This document shows positions 42,742 through 51,095 of a stretch of DNA of 64,000 nucleotides, piece by piece. The DNA lies in assembly GCA_024304885.1 (NCBI GenBank), contig JALJOM010000003.1:716110-780109 (forward strand), given 5' to 3'. Source of the DNA: Beijerinckiaceae bacterium. Lineage in GTDB: Bacteria > Pseudomonadota > Alphaproteobacteria > Rhizobiales > Beijerinckiaceae. The notes under the pieces are model-generated. The model saw nothing but the letters and a program-made list of their open reading frames with translations. It made no database searches and was not told where the DNA came from. Every line of letters starts with the position of its first letter. Position 1 is the stretch's first letter. A program made the position numbers and the translations under genes.

Positions 42742-45513
42742 TCAGATGCCCCGTCCGACGTCCTCGACCGGAATGGATTGCTCCTCGACGATCGCCGGGC
42801 CCGGCAAGGCATCGATGGCTTGCTTCAGGCCGGCACGCGTGTCGTTCGTCTCGCGAAGTTGCCGGAGGAGATCGGCGAGCGCCGTGTCGAAGCCCCCGGG
42901 CGGCGCGTGGCCGTGAAGGGTGTCCTGGAGCTCCCAGAGATGCGCATTTGCGGCTTCGAGCGCAGCCTCCAGCGCGTGAAGCTTCGCGCCGCAAAGACCC
43001 GCTTCGAGGCGTGCCATCCGCAACAGCGCGAGGTCGCGCCGGATATCGCAGAGCTGCTCGGGGTCCGTGATTCGGCGCTCCTTGATTTCGAGGATCGTGA
43101 TCTTGTCGATGAGCTCGCCGACCGATAACGGAACGCTGATCCGGGTCACGGGCCGCGCCGGCTGCCGCGTGGCGTTTCGTGCCGCGGCGAGCGGCTCGAC
43201 CCAGGCGGCGATACGTTCGAGAACCTCGTCCCAGTCACCCCTGCGGGCCTGACGGAAGAGCCGCATCGTCGGGTACCAGGGACTGTCGTCGCGGTCCCTC
43301 AGCCAGCGCCAATCTGCCGCCTGCCGCAGGGCGAGAAGGACCGGTCGCCCGAGAGCGCCGGCGAGATGGGCGATCGAGGTATCCGAGGTCACGACGAGAT
43401 CGAGCGAGGCGATCACCGCGGCACAGTCGATGAAGGCGTCGGGTCCGGCGTCGAAATCCTCGCCGAGGCTTTCGATCAAGAAGCGGTGCCCTTTCGCCTC
43501 GACCACGAGAGGACCTTGGTCCTTCTTGAGGCCGACGAGGCGGACGCCCGCGATCGCCGCGAGCGGCGCGAAGCTCTCGAGCGGGATCGACCGCTGCAAG
43601 TTCGTGCGGGCATTTCCGCTCCAGCAGACGCCGATGCGAAAGCCGTCGGCGCCGATCCGCTCGGCCCATTTCGCGACGCGATCCGGCTCGGCGTGCAAGT
43701 AGGGGATTCGCGCGGGAATCGTATCGAGGGTCGTCTGGAACCCCCGCGGCAGGCTCATCAGCGCGCTCTGCGCCGCGAAAGTCGCGGCGGGGTCGAGCGC
43801 GTCGACGAGCCGGAACGGGCAGCCCGAGCTGCGCAGGAGCCTGTGCATGCTTTTCCGGCACAGAAAGGTCACCTCGGCGCCGAGCTCGGCGAGGCAGGGC
43901 AGGTAGCGCGAGAATTGGATGAGGTCCCCGAGGCCTTGCTCGTCCCAGACCAGGATCGGCTTCCCGCGCAGGTCGCCGCCGTCCCAGGCCGGCAGGGGGG
44001 AGACGACGGTCCTCGGCGGAGCGTTCGAGCGGTCCCAACGGCTTTCGTAATCGTCGAAGCCGGCCTTCAGCATGCCCGAGAGGAGCAGCGCCCCGGCGCG
44101 GTTGTTGCGCGCATCGGCGTAGCTCGGCCGATGGAGCAGCGCCTCGTCGAACCGCGCCAAGGCCTCGTCCACGCGCCCGAGCTCCTTCAGCGCCACCCCG
44201 AGCCCGGACAAGGCCTCGGGATAATGGGGCCGCACCCGCAATGCCGTTTCGTAGGAGGCGATGGCGTCCTCCGGCCGGTCGAGCTCCTGCAAGACATTGC
44301 CGCGATTGAGCCAGGTTTCCGCGAGGGTCGGATCCTGCGCGGCGGCACGCTCCAACGCCTCGAGGGCGTCGTCGAGCCGGCCGAGCAGGTGCAGCGCGGC
44401 TCCGCGAAGTCCCGCGGCGCGCGCATGTTGCGGGTCCTGGCGCAGTGCGTCGTCGCAAGACGTCACGGCATCCTGGTAGCGCCCGCATCGCAGGAAGATC
44501 ATGGCTCGGTTGACGAGGGCCGGGACGAAGGTCGGACGGATCTTCAGCGCACGGTCGTAGGACTTGATCGCCTCGGCGATACAGCCGAGCTCGTGGAGGG
44601 CCTTGCCGCGATTGCACCAAGCCTCGCAAAAGTCGGGCTCGAGGTCGAGCGCGGTATCATAGGCCTCGACGGCGGCCGCGGCGCGTCCGAGCCCCTGCAA
44701 GGCGCTCCCCTTGGCGAAAAGAATTTGAGGTTGCGCCTGACCATAGAGCAAGGCGCGATCGTAGCTTTCGATCGCCTCGTCGAGGCGCCCGAGCGAAACG
44801 AGAACGTTGCCCCGGCTGACCTCGGTATCGGCGTCCTGGGGTATGCGCCTCGCCGCGGCGTCGTAGGCCGCAAGCGCGTCCTCTTGACGGCCGAGGCTTT
44901 GCAGGACAGAGGCCTTGCTCAGGAGGTTGCGCGCATTGTCCGGTCGCAGTCGCTCGATCGCCGTGAAGCAGGCGAGCGCATCCTCTAATCGTTGGTATCG
45001 CTCGAGCAGGCTCCCCCGATTGGCGAGTGCCTCGACGTGGTCGGGATCGGCGCTGAGGACCTTTCCATAGGCCTCGAGTGCATCCGACATGTGGCCGAGG
45101 TTCTGCCGGGTAACGCCGATCGCGAGCATCGTATCGACATCGTTCGGCCGGAGCGCGAGGATCGCCTCGTAGGCGGCGAGCGCCTCGAGCGGTTGCCCGA
45201 GACGCTGCTGCACGATCGCGCACGCGGCCAGGGAATCGACATGGGCCGGGTCTAGCGCGAGAGCTTTCTCGAACCAGCCGAGCGCGGTGCGCGGGTCGTC
45301 GGCATTGAAGAAGATCAGGCCGAAGACATAGGCACCGACAGGGGTCCGTGCGGCGAGGTCGGTGAAGGGACGAATATGAGCGAGCGCCTTTTGCGGCGCG
45401 CCCGCCGCGAGCAGCTCGAACGCCTCTGCGATCGCCGCCTGAAGGCCTTTGCGGTCCGCGATCGTGGCTGGATCGGCCGGGGTTTGCTCGGGGGCGGATA
45501 GAAGAATACTCAT
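42742..45513 (-). CDS. TPR - glycosyltransferase-like - DUF6165 fusion protein
   Basis: The 923-aa product has at least 13 tetratricopeptide repeats in residues about 20-480 (for example ALGWFEKALALDPAHVDSLA; AIKSYDRALKIRPTFVPALV). A GT-B-like domain follows at about 510-790 (PLPAWDGGDLRGKPILVWDE; RIGVCWSGNARTNLQRSIPL; LVVTSDTSIAHLAGALGRPV), of the type found in TPR/glycosyltransferase-9-like proteins. The C-terminal domain at about 810-905 resembles DUF6165 (ISVPLSVGELIDKITILEIK). It is probably cytoplasmic, with a role in glycan or glycoprotein assembly by analogy only. No polysaccharide genes are adjacent. The DUF6165 fusion is notable. Confidence 0.85.
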   Translation of the reverse strand: MSILLSAPEQTPADPATIADRKGLQAAIAEAFELLAAGAPQKALAHIRPFTDLAARTPVGAYVFGLIFFNADDPRTALGWFEKALALDPAHVDSLAACAIVQQRLGQPLEALAAYEAILALRPNDVDTMLAIGVTRQNLGHMSDALEAYGKVLSADPDHVEALANRGSLLERYQRLEDALACFTAIERLRPDNARNLLSKASVLQSLGRQEDALAAYDAAARRIPQDADTEVSRGNVLVSLGRLDEAIESYDRALLYGQAQPQILFAKGSALQGLGRAAAAVEAYDTALDLEPDFCEAWCNRGKALHELGCIAEAIKSYDRALKIRPTFVPALVNRAMIFLRCGRYQDAVTSCDDALRQDPQHARAAGLRGAALHLLGRLDDALEALERAAAQDPTLAETWLNRGNVLQELDRPEDAIASYETALRVRPHYPEALSGLGVALKELGRVDEALARFDEALLHRPSYADARNNRAGALLLSGMLKAGFDDYESRWDRSNAPPRTVVSPLPAWDGGDLRGKPILVWDEQGLGDLIQFSRYLPCLAELGAEVTFLCRKSMHRLLRSSGCPFRLVDALDPAATFAAQSALMSLPRGFQTTLDTIPARIPYLHAEPDRVAKWAERIGADGFRIGVCWSGNARTNLQRSIPLESFAPLAAIAGVRLVGLKKDQGPLVVEAKGHRFLIESLGEDFDAGPDAFIDCAAVIASLDLVVTSDTSIAHLAGALGRPVLLALRQAADWRWLRDRDDSPWYPTMRLFRQARRGDWDEVLERIAAWVEPLAAARNATRQPARPVTRISVPLSVGELIDKITILEIKERRITDPEQLCDIRRDLALLRMARLEAGLCGAKLHALEAALEAANAHLWELQDTLHGHAPPGGFDTALADLLRQLRETNDTRAGLKQAIDALPGPAIVEEQSIPVEDVGRGI

Positions 45514-46105
45514 GGAGCTCGGCTCGTCACGTGCGCGGCCGGTCATGGTGAGCCGTCCCGTCGCCTCGGATTGAAGCCGACCGGCCTTTCGCCGGCCTGA
45601 ACTCCGCGCGGCCCCCGCGTGCCGCGAGCTCGCCCCGCTGCCATCGAACTCTCGCGCCTTCTCCGGCGTGGTGCGCGAAGTGTTGCGCTCCGAGCGCGCG
45701 AGCGAGGGTGAAGGCAACGCTGCTTTCCGATTCGGCCGGATCGGTGGCGCTCCGGCCTCGGTCCGAAGGGCGCGGCACGGTGCAGAAATGCAACGGATCG
45801 CGCGCATGTGGAAACCGGTTTCGCCGTTGCGAACACGGATCATGAACTCGCCACAAACACCTCCGACGATGCCTTTCCGAAGCAGGATACCTAGCGATCG
45901 CTCGGCCATGCTCTCGGGGCTACGTGCTCGTGCCGGGGTTGTACGAAACCGGTTTCCGGTCGTGCGAATCATCCGAGCGACAGGTCCGCGCCAGTATCGT
46001 GTGCTTCCGTCGTCCCGCGAGAGGACGAAAGCACTCGCAGGTCCCTCGGCGGCCGGGTCCGAGCCACGGTGGCTCGACTCCCGAGAAGCGCAATGGAGAT
46101 GCCCG
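45514..46105. other. Intergenic region before the lone receiver gene
   Basis: No gene is supported in these 592 bp. A fragment of the type-A inverted repeat is visible at 45724-45750 (CTTTCCGATTCGGCCGGATC). Open frames here are GC-driven and show no family resemblance. Confidence 0.5.
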
Positions 46106-46606
46106 ATGCTTCATGACGGATTGTCCGCGGACATTGCTTCGCCCCGCCAGGAGATCCAGCGCCAGGAGATCCGACGAATCCGGGAGCGCGGCGGCCTCGG
46201 CCCGCGCCGGGCGCGCCCCTCGATGCGCAGGAGCGACATGCGCATCCTCGTGGTCGAGGACGAGGCCGTCATCGGCATGTTGATCGAGGATATCCTGCTC
46301 GACCTCGGCTGTGGATGCGTGGACCTCGCCACTTCCGTCGAGTCTGCCCTCGAAAGCCTCGAGGCCGCCTCACCCGATTTCGCCTTTCTCGACATCAACC
46401 TCGGCGGGACGAAAAGCTATCCCGTGGCGGATGTCCTCAAGTCGCGTGACATTCCCTTCGTCTTTCTCTCAGCATACGCCACGCATGGTCTCGATACTGT
46501 TCACGCGGGCGAGAAAATTCTTCAAAAACCGTTCTTCGCCCGCGATCTCGACCTCGCTCTCGACTGCGCATTCCCCTTCGTCGGCTCGATCGTGCGCGCG
46601 GCGTGA
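46106..46606 (+). CDS. Single-domain response regulator (receiver only)
   Basis: The 166-aa product consists of a ~44-residue leader without recognisable motif (MLHDGLSADIASPRQEIQRQ...) and one receiver domain: MRILVVEDEAVIGMLIEDIL (acidic pair), phospho-Asp in FAFLDINLGGTKSY, Ser/Thr in FVFLSAYATHGL, Lys in EKILQKPFFARDLD. There is no output domain. Such proteins act as phosphorelay intermediates or motility and stress switches. A shorter start at 46223 or 46238 is possible; GGAG 7 nt before 46106 favours the long form. No kinase is adjacent; the hybrid kinase at 54718 is the nearest. Confidence 0.85.
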   Translation: MLHDGLSADIASPRQEIQRQEIRRIRERGGLGPRRARPSMRRSDMRILVVEDEAVIGMLIEDILLDLGCGCVDLATSVESALESLEAASPDFAFLDINLGGTKSYPVADVLKSRDIPFVFLSAYATHGLDTVHAGEKILQKPFFARDLDLALDCAFPFVGSIVRAA

Positions 46607-47114
46607 GGCCTCGACCACGGGCGCGTCCGCGCAAGGGGCCGGCCTGCACCGGCGCGCCTGCGATGGCGCGGTCACGGGTCGACACGACATCTTCTTGGGA
46701 CAGGTTCGGCTGAAGTCACGCCGCTTCGTACATTCGATCCCGTCGCCGGCACTCCTGCGCAACAGCGCGATCGCGATGCCTCGACCGATGCGAAATCCGG
46801 AGCGAGCAGGACGCTCGCGCGGGTTTCCGATGCGGCTGCATCGAAAACCGACTCTATATCGTTGTTTTGTCGCAATTTCGCATCGAAGTCGATCTATCGA
46901 AACATCGAGATCGAAATGCGAACTGGTGTCCGGTTCGCTGGAAATTGCTCTAGAGACGACTGCCTGCCGGTCCCGGGCACCGCTGCGAGATTGCCCCGGT
47001 CGGTTGCGAGCGACCTGACGGATCGCATCGACCGCTTGCCCTCGATGCGGCCGGCCCTTATGTGATCAGCACGACAAATGCCTTTCGGTTCGAAGGCGCG
47101 GGCATAACGCACTC
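46607..47114. other. Intergenic region with a type-A repeat
   Basis: Of these 508 bp, 46824-46953 is a type-A repeat; the remainder shows no gene, tRNA or strong hairpin. Confidence 0.5.
46824..46953 (+). repeat. Type-A dispersed repeat, forward
   Basis: It runs from GTTTCCGATGCGGCTGCATC/GAAAACCG (the diverged inverted repeat) through CTATATCGTTGTTTTGTCGC, AATTTCGCATCGAAGTCGAT, CGAAACATCGAGATCGAAAT, ending GTCCGGTTCGCTGGAAATTG and CTCTAGAG. It has the same extra CGATCTATCGAAACATCGAG module, in the other orientation, as the copy inside tlyA. Confidence 0.88.
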
Positions 47115-48002
47115 ATGACAATTCCCTTCCCCGATCGGGGTCCTGCCCTCGCTCCCAGGGAGGGGCGAGCCGAGGCGTCGTCACGAGACGACCTTTCCGA
47201 CGGCGAGGCGGGCTCGCCGCAGCGCGCCCGCGCGCTCCGCTTTCGCGCGGTTCCGATCCGGATCATCCTTCCGAATCTCGTGACGCTGCTCGCGCTCTGC
47301 ATGGGCCTCACGGCGATCCGGTTCGCCGTCGACGGCCAATACGAGACGGCCGTGGTCGCGGTCGTCGTCGCGGCGGTGCTCGACGGTCTCGACGGTCGCC
47401 TCGCGCGGGCCTTGCGCGGAACGTCGCGGTTCGGCGCCGAGCTCGATTCGCTCGCCGACTTCGTGGATTTCGGCGTGGCGCCGGCGCTGATCCTCTATTT
47501 CTGGGGCCTGCACGAGTTCAAGAGCTTCGGCTGGGTCGCCGCGCTCGTCTTCGCGATCGCCTGCGCCCTGCGCCTCGCGCGCTTCAACGTCGCGAGCAAC
47601 GATCCGAGCCGGCCGTCCTGGCAGGCCCGCTTCTTCACCGGCATGCCGGCGCCCGCCGGCGCGATCGTTGGGCTCTTGCCGGTCTATCTCAATCTCTCCT
47701 TCCTCGCGGTCCCGAACGTGCGCGCCGTCGTCCCGTTCGAGATCGCCTACGTGCTTCTCGTCGCCTTCCTGATGGCGAGCCGGATCCCGCATTTCTCCGG
47801 CAAGAAAATGGGGCGCGTGCCGCGAGAATACGTGCTGCCGGTCCTGCTCGGGATCGTCGTCTGCTGCCTCCTGCTCGCGACCTTCCCGATGGAGATGCTC
47901 GTGGCCGGAGCTTTCGCCTATCTCGCCTCTATCCCGCTCGCGGTGCGACGGTTCAACGACTACGCGGCCGCGGATGCCGCCGGGCAGGCGCCGCATTCCT
48001 AG
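47115..48002 (+). CDS. pssA: CDP-diacylglycerol-serine O-phosphatidyltransferase
   Basis: The 295-aa membrane enzyme makes phosphatidylserine, the precursor of phosphatidylethanolamine. It has the CDP-alcohol phosphotransferase signature D-G-x2-A-R-x8-G-x3-D-x3-D as DGLDGRLARALRGTSRFGAE followed by LDSLADFVDFG (about residues 92-120) and about eight hydrophobic helices (ILPNLVTLLALCMGLTAIRF; PVLLGIVVCCLLLATFPMEM). A 45-residue hydrophilic N-terminal tail precedes the first helix. psd, usually next to pssA in this order, is not seen upstream. Confidence 0.93.
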   Translation: MTIPFPDRGPALAPREGRAEASSRDDLSDGEAGSPQRARALRFRAVPIRIILPNLVTLLALCMGLTAIRFAVDGQYETAVVAVVVAAVLDGLDGRLARALRGTSRFGAELDSLADFVDFGVAPALILYFWGLHEFKSFGWVAALVFAIACALRLARFNVASNDPSRPSWQARFFTGMPAPAGAIVGLLPVYLNLSFLAVPNVRAVVPFEIAYVLLVAFLMASRIPHFSGKKMGRVPREYVLPVLLGIVVCCLLLATFPMEMLVAGAFAYLASIPLAVRRFNDYAAADAAGQAPHS

Positions 48003-48166
48003 TCTCTGCGGCATCCTTCCGGTTCACAAACGCCGCGATCTCGATTAGGGTCCGGCGCGCTCACGTGTGCCGCACAGGATGGCGCGGCTCGAGCCGAACG
48101 ATCCCCGGTAAGGAGGCATGAGCCCGGCTTCGGCCGAAATAGCGCGGCCCATGATCAAGGAACGAT

Positions 48167-48385
48167 ATGTCGAAGGAAGAACTGCTCGAATTTCCCGGAG
48201 TTGTCGTCGAGTTGCTCCCGAATGCGACATTTCGTGTCAAGCTCGAGAACGAGCACGAGATCATCGCCCATACCGCCGGAAAGATGCGCAAGAACCGGAT
48301 CAGGGTTCTCACCGGCGACAAGGTCTTGGTCGAGATGACGCCATACGACCTGACCAAGGGCCGTATCACCTATCGATTCAAGTGA
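48167..48385 (+). CDS. infA: Translation initiation factor IF-1
   Basis: The 72-aa OB-fold protein starts [20 protein letters not shown] and continues [20 protein letters not shown], ending [13 protein letters not shown], the exact IF-1 layout. It binds the 30S A site during initiation. AAGGAACGAT precedes the ATG. The infA-maf-yacG order is conserved in Hyphomicrobiales. Confidence 0.97.
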   Translation: MSKEELLEFPGVVVELLPNATFRVKLENEHEIIAHTAGKMRKNRIRVLTGDKVLVEMTPYDLTKGRITYRFK

Positions 48386-48412
48386 CCTCGTAGCTCGTGA
48401 CGGGGTGCCGGC

Positions 48413-49051
48413 GTGACAGCTCCTTCTCAAGCTCGGCCGCCCCGGTTGATCCTGGCCTCGGCCTCGCCGCGCCGGCTCGCCCTGCTTCAGCAGATCGGGC
48501 TCGAGCCCGATGCCATGCTGCCGACCGACCTCGACGAGGCTCCACGCAAGAACGAGATGCCGCGCAGCCTCGCGATCCGGCTCGCCGAGGAGAAGGCACG
48601 CGCGGCCGCGGTCGTCGCCGCGACGCGCCCCGAGCTCGAGGGGGCCTATGTCCTCGGCGCCGATACCGTGGTCAGCGTCGGTCGCCGCATCCTCCCGAAA
48701 TGCGAGGTCTCGGCGGAAGCGGAGGATTGCTTGAGGCTCCTGTCCGGGCGATCGCACCGGGTTCACACCGCGCTTTGCCTGAGCACGCCGAAGCACAAGC
48801 TCCGCACGCGGGTGGTGGAGACCCGGGTTCGGTTCAAACTTCTGTCCGCGAAGGAGATCGCCGCCTATCTCGGCTCCGGCGAATGGCACGACAAGGCGGG
48901 CGGCTACGCCATCCAAGGCCTCGCCGGGGCCTTTGTCCTGAGGCTCGTCGGCTCCTATTCTGCGGTCGTCGGCCTGCCGCTCTATGAAACGGTCTCCTTG
49001 CTCGGCGGCGAAGGCTATCCCGTCTACGCGAGTTGGGCCGACCCGCACTGA
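48413..49051 (+). CDS. maf: Maf-family nucleoside triphosphate pyrophosphatase
   Basis: The 212-aa product starts at GTG (48413, 27 bp after infA) and has the Maf signature [20 protein letters not shown] (SASPRR, residues about 15-20), the DTDVxxxx-like [13 protein letters not shown], and [10 protein letters not shown]-type [20 protein letters not shown]. Maf proteins hydrolyse dTTP, UTP and modified nucleotides to monophosphates. No better ATG is available, supporting GTG. Confidence 0.94.
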   Translation: MTAPSQARPPRLILASASPRRLALLQQIGLEPDAMLPTDLDEAPRKNEMPRSLAIRLAEEKARAAAVVAATRPELEGAYVLGADTVVSVGRRILPKCEVSAEAEDCLRLLSGRSHRVHTALCLSTPKHKLRTRVVETRVRFKLLSAKEIAAYLGSGEWHDKAGGYAIQGLAGAFVLRLVGSYSAVVGLPLYETVSLLGGEGYPVYASWADPH

Positions 49052-49067
49052 CGATCGAGCAGGTTCC

Positions 49068-49283
49068 ATGGTCGCCGAGAAACAGGACACTCCGCCAGCA
49101 CCCGCACCTCGGGGCGCGAGGCCGTGCCCGATCTGCGGCAAGCCGTCCGCGCCCACGTTCCGCCCCTTCTGCTCGAAGCGCTGCGCCGACGTCGATCTCC
49201 ATCGCTGGCTCGGCGGCGTCTACGCGGTTCCGGACGAGAACGCACCGCCCGGCGCTCGCGAGACTCACGACGAGGAGAGCTGA
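49068..49283 (+). CDS. yacG: DNA gyrase inhibitor YacG (zinc ribbon)
   Basis: The 71-aa product has the YacG zinc-binding pattern [20 protein letters not shown] followed by [18 protein letters not shown]; the four cysteines are CxxC and CxxxC. In E. coli YacG binds GyrB and blocks DNA binding. It starts 16 bp after maf in the same transcript. The C-terminal acidic tail (ARETHDEES) is not conserved. Confidence 0.92.
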   Translation: MVAEKQDTPPAPAPRGARPCPICGKPSAPTFRPFCSKRCADVDLHRWLGGVYAVPDENAPPGARETHDEES

Positions 49284-49386
49284 TGCGACGACACGAGCCG
49301 GCTTGCCCGCCTATGCTCGAAACGTCGCAATTTCGTGCGAACCTCCGTCCCGCTGGTGGAAAGCTGCTCGAGGTGCTCGACATCCC

Positions 49387-50238
49387 ATGTTCTTTCCCGT
49401 GTCCAAGGTTTTCTGGCTCGCCGCCGAGCCGGTCCAGCTTCTGGTCCTCTTGGCGCTCGTCGGCGTAGGGCTCGGCCTGACCCGCTATGCGCGCGCCGGA
49501 CGACGGCTCATGGTCGGGGCGATTCTCGGCCTCGCGCTCTGCCTGCTGTCGCCGCTCGGCGCCTTGCTGCTGCGGCCCTTGGAAACGCGGTTCCCCGCTC
49601 CAGGAGCGAATCTGCCGGATCCCGCCGGGATCATCGTTCTCGGCGGGGCGATCAGCCTCACTCGCACCGCGGCGAGCGGGCAAGTCGTGCTCACTTCGGA
49701 CGCGAATCGGTTGACCGCGGGGGCCGAGCTCGCGCGCCGCTATCCTCGGGCACGCCTCGTCTTCACCGGCGGGAGCGGCGACCTTTTCCGAACCGAGCTC
49801 TCCGAGGCCAGCGCAGCGCGCCACCTCTGGCGCGCGCTTGGCGTCCCGGAAGAGCAGATGCTGTTCGAGTCGAGATCGCGAAACACCTGGGAGAACGCCC
49901 TGTTCACCCGCGATCTCGTGGATCCGAAACCGGGCGAGACCTGGCTTCTCGTCACCTCGGCTTGGCACATGCCGCGCTCGGTCGGCATCTTCCGCCGCGT
50001 CGGCTTCCCGGTCGTTCCCTATCCCGTCGCGCAACGCACCTTGGGCGGCGGGCTCGACCTCGTGCCGCAATCCCATATCGTCGATCGCTTGTTCATGCTC
50101 GACATGGCCATCCGGGAATGGATCGGGCTCCTGGCATATCGGCTGACCGGCAAGACCGACGAGCTCTTACCGGGGCCTCGGGAAAACCCGCAGAGGCCCG
50201 ACCTCGCTGACGCTTCATCCAAGGGGTCCTTGCCATGA
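49387..50238 (+). CDS. YdcF/ElyC-family membrane protein (DUF218)
   Basis: The 283-aa product has two N-terminal membrane helices (KVFWLAAEPVQLLVLLALVG; LMVGAILGLALCLLSPLGAL) followed by a DUF218 domain: GIIVLGGAISLTRTAASG, LTAGAELARRYPRARLVFTG, ESRSRNTWENALFTRDLVDP and LLVTSAWHMPRSVGIFRRVG. Relatives such as ElyC/SanA affect envelope polysaccharide synthesis and vancomycin-type barrier function. The stop overlaps the following GST start by four bases. Confidence 0.88.
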   Translation: MFFPVSKVFWLAAEPVQLLVLLALVGVGLGLTRYARAGRRLMVGAILGLALCLLSPLGALLLRPLETRFPAPGANLPDPAGIIVLGGAISLTRTAASGQVVLTSDANRLTAGAELARRYPRARLVFTGGSGDLFRTELSEASAARHLWRALGVPEEQMLFESRSRNTWENALFTRDLVDPKPGETWLLVTSAWHMPRSVGIFRRVGFPVVPYPVAQRTLGGGLDLVPQSHIVDRLFMLDMAIREWIGLLAYRLTGKTDELLPGPRENPQRPDLADASSKGSLP

Positions 50239-50894
50239 GCCTCACTCTCGTCATCGCCAACAAGTGCTACTCGTCCTGGTCGTTTCGCCCCTGGATCCTG
50301 ATGCGTCATCTCGGCATCGTCTTCGAGGAGGTCGTGGTGCCCTTGGCCGAGCCGACAACCCGCGACACGCTGCTGCAGCACACGCAAAGCGGCAAGGCGC
50401 CCTGCCTTCACGACGGCGATCTCACCGTGTGGGATTCCCTGTCGATCATCGAATATCTCGCCGAAAGCGTCCCCGAGGTCCCCGTCTGGCCGAAGGATCG
50501 GCCGGCGCGTGCGGTCGCGCGCTCGCTCGCCGCCGAGATGCATTCGGGGTTCATGGATCTCCGTGCGCAGCTGCCGATGAACATGCGCCGCAAGGTGGAG
50601 AGGCTCGAGCCGACGCCCGGAGCACAGGCCGACATCTCGCGCCTCGAGCAGGCGTTCGCTCACGCGCGCACGAACTTCGGCCAGGGCGGAGACTTCCTGT
50701 TCGGTGCGTTTTCCGCCGCCGATGCGATGCTTGCGCCGGTTGTGAACCGCCTCCACGTATACGACGTTGCCGTCACGCCCACCACCCGCGCCTACATGGA
50801 TCGGATGATGGCCCTGCCGGCCTGGCAGGAGTGGAACGCGCAGGCGCGCGAGGAGCCCTGGACGATCGCCAAGTACGAGAAGGCCTCCCCGTGA
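50235..50894 (+). CDS. Glutathione S-transferase family protein
   Basis: The 219-aa product has a thioredoxin-fold N-terminus (LTLVIANKCYSSWSFRPWIL) with a Ser/Cys active-site region in the NKxYSSWSxRPW motif of a bacterial GST branch. GKAPCLHDGDLTVWDSLSII provides the cis-Pro and glutathione gamma-glutamyl contacts, and a helical domain with FLFGAFSAADAMLAPVVNRL follows. Coupled by ATGA to the YdcF gene. The substrate is unknown. Confidence 0.88.
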   Translation: MSLTLVIANKCYSSWSFRPWILMRHLGIVFEEVVVPLAEPTTRDTLLQHTQSGKAPCLHDGDLTVWDSLSIIEYLAESVPEVPVWPKDRPARAVARSLAAEMHSGFMDLRAQLPMNMRRKVERLEPTPGAQADISRLEQAFAHARTNFGQGGDFLFGAFSAADAMLAPVVNRLHVYDVAVTPTTRAYMDRMMALPAWQEWNAQAREEPWTIAKYEKASP

Positions 50895-50937
50895 GCCTCG
50901 AGCCCCGTGGGAGCTGCCGACCCCCGCGGAGCAAGCG

Positions 50938-51095
50938 ATCCAGAGCGGGATGAGGAAAAGGGGACAGCGGTTTTCCGGCGCAATCGCGTTTACGCAGATT
51001 GGGTGAACTTATCTGCCTATCCCGCTCTGAACTTCTGGAATCGATCACTTTTCAGGACTTTGGATCGAGTCGATCCAAAGTCATCGTGATCTAGA
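50938..51095 (-). repeat. Type-B dispersed repeat, copy B4, supplying a stop codon
   Basis: A reverse copy: AGAGCGGGATGAGGAAAAGG, CAGCGGTTTTCC, GCGTTTACGCAGATTGGG, CTATCCCGCTCTGAACTTCT, GGAATCGATCAC, then the TTTGGATCGAGTCGATCCAA dyad and AGTCATCGTGATCTAGA. The CTA at 51091-51093 is the TAG stop of the minus-strand double hydrolase, exactly as copy B2 does for the histidine kinase. Confidence 0.92.

Noticed and set aside
47129-47140. CCCCGATCGGGG within the pssA 5' end as a second lux box
   Set aside because: It lies inside coding sequence, lacks the flanking symmetry of the 8910 site, and such GC palindromes arise by chance in this genome.
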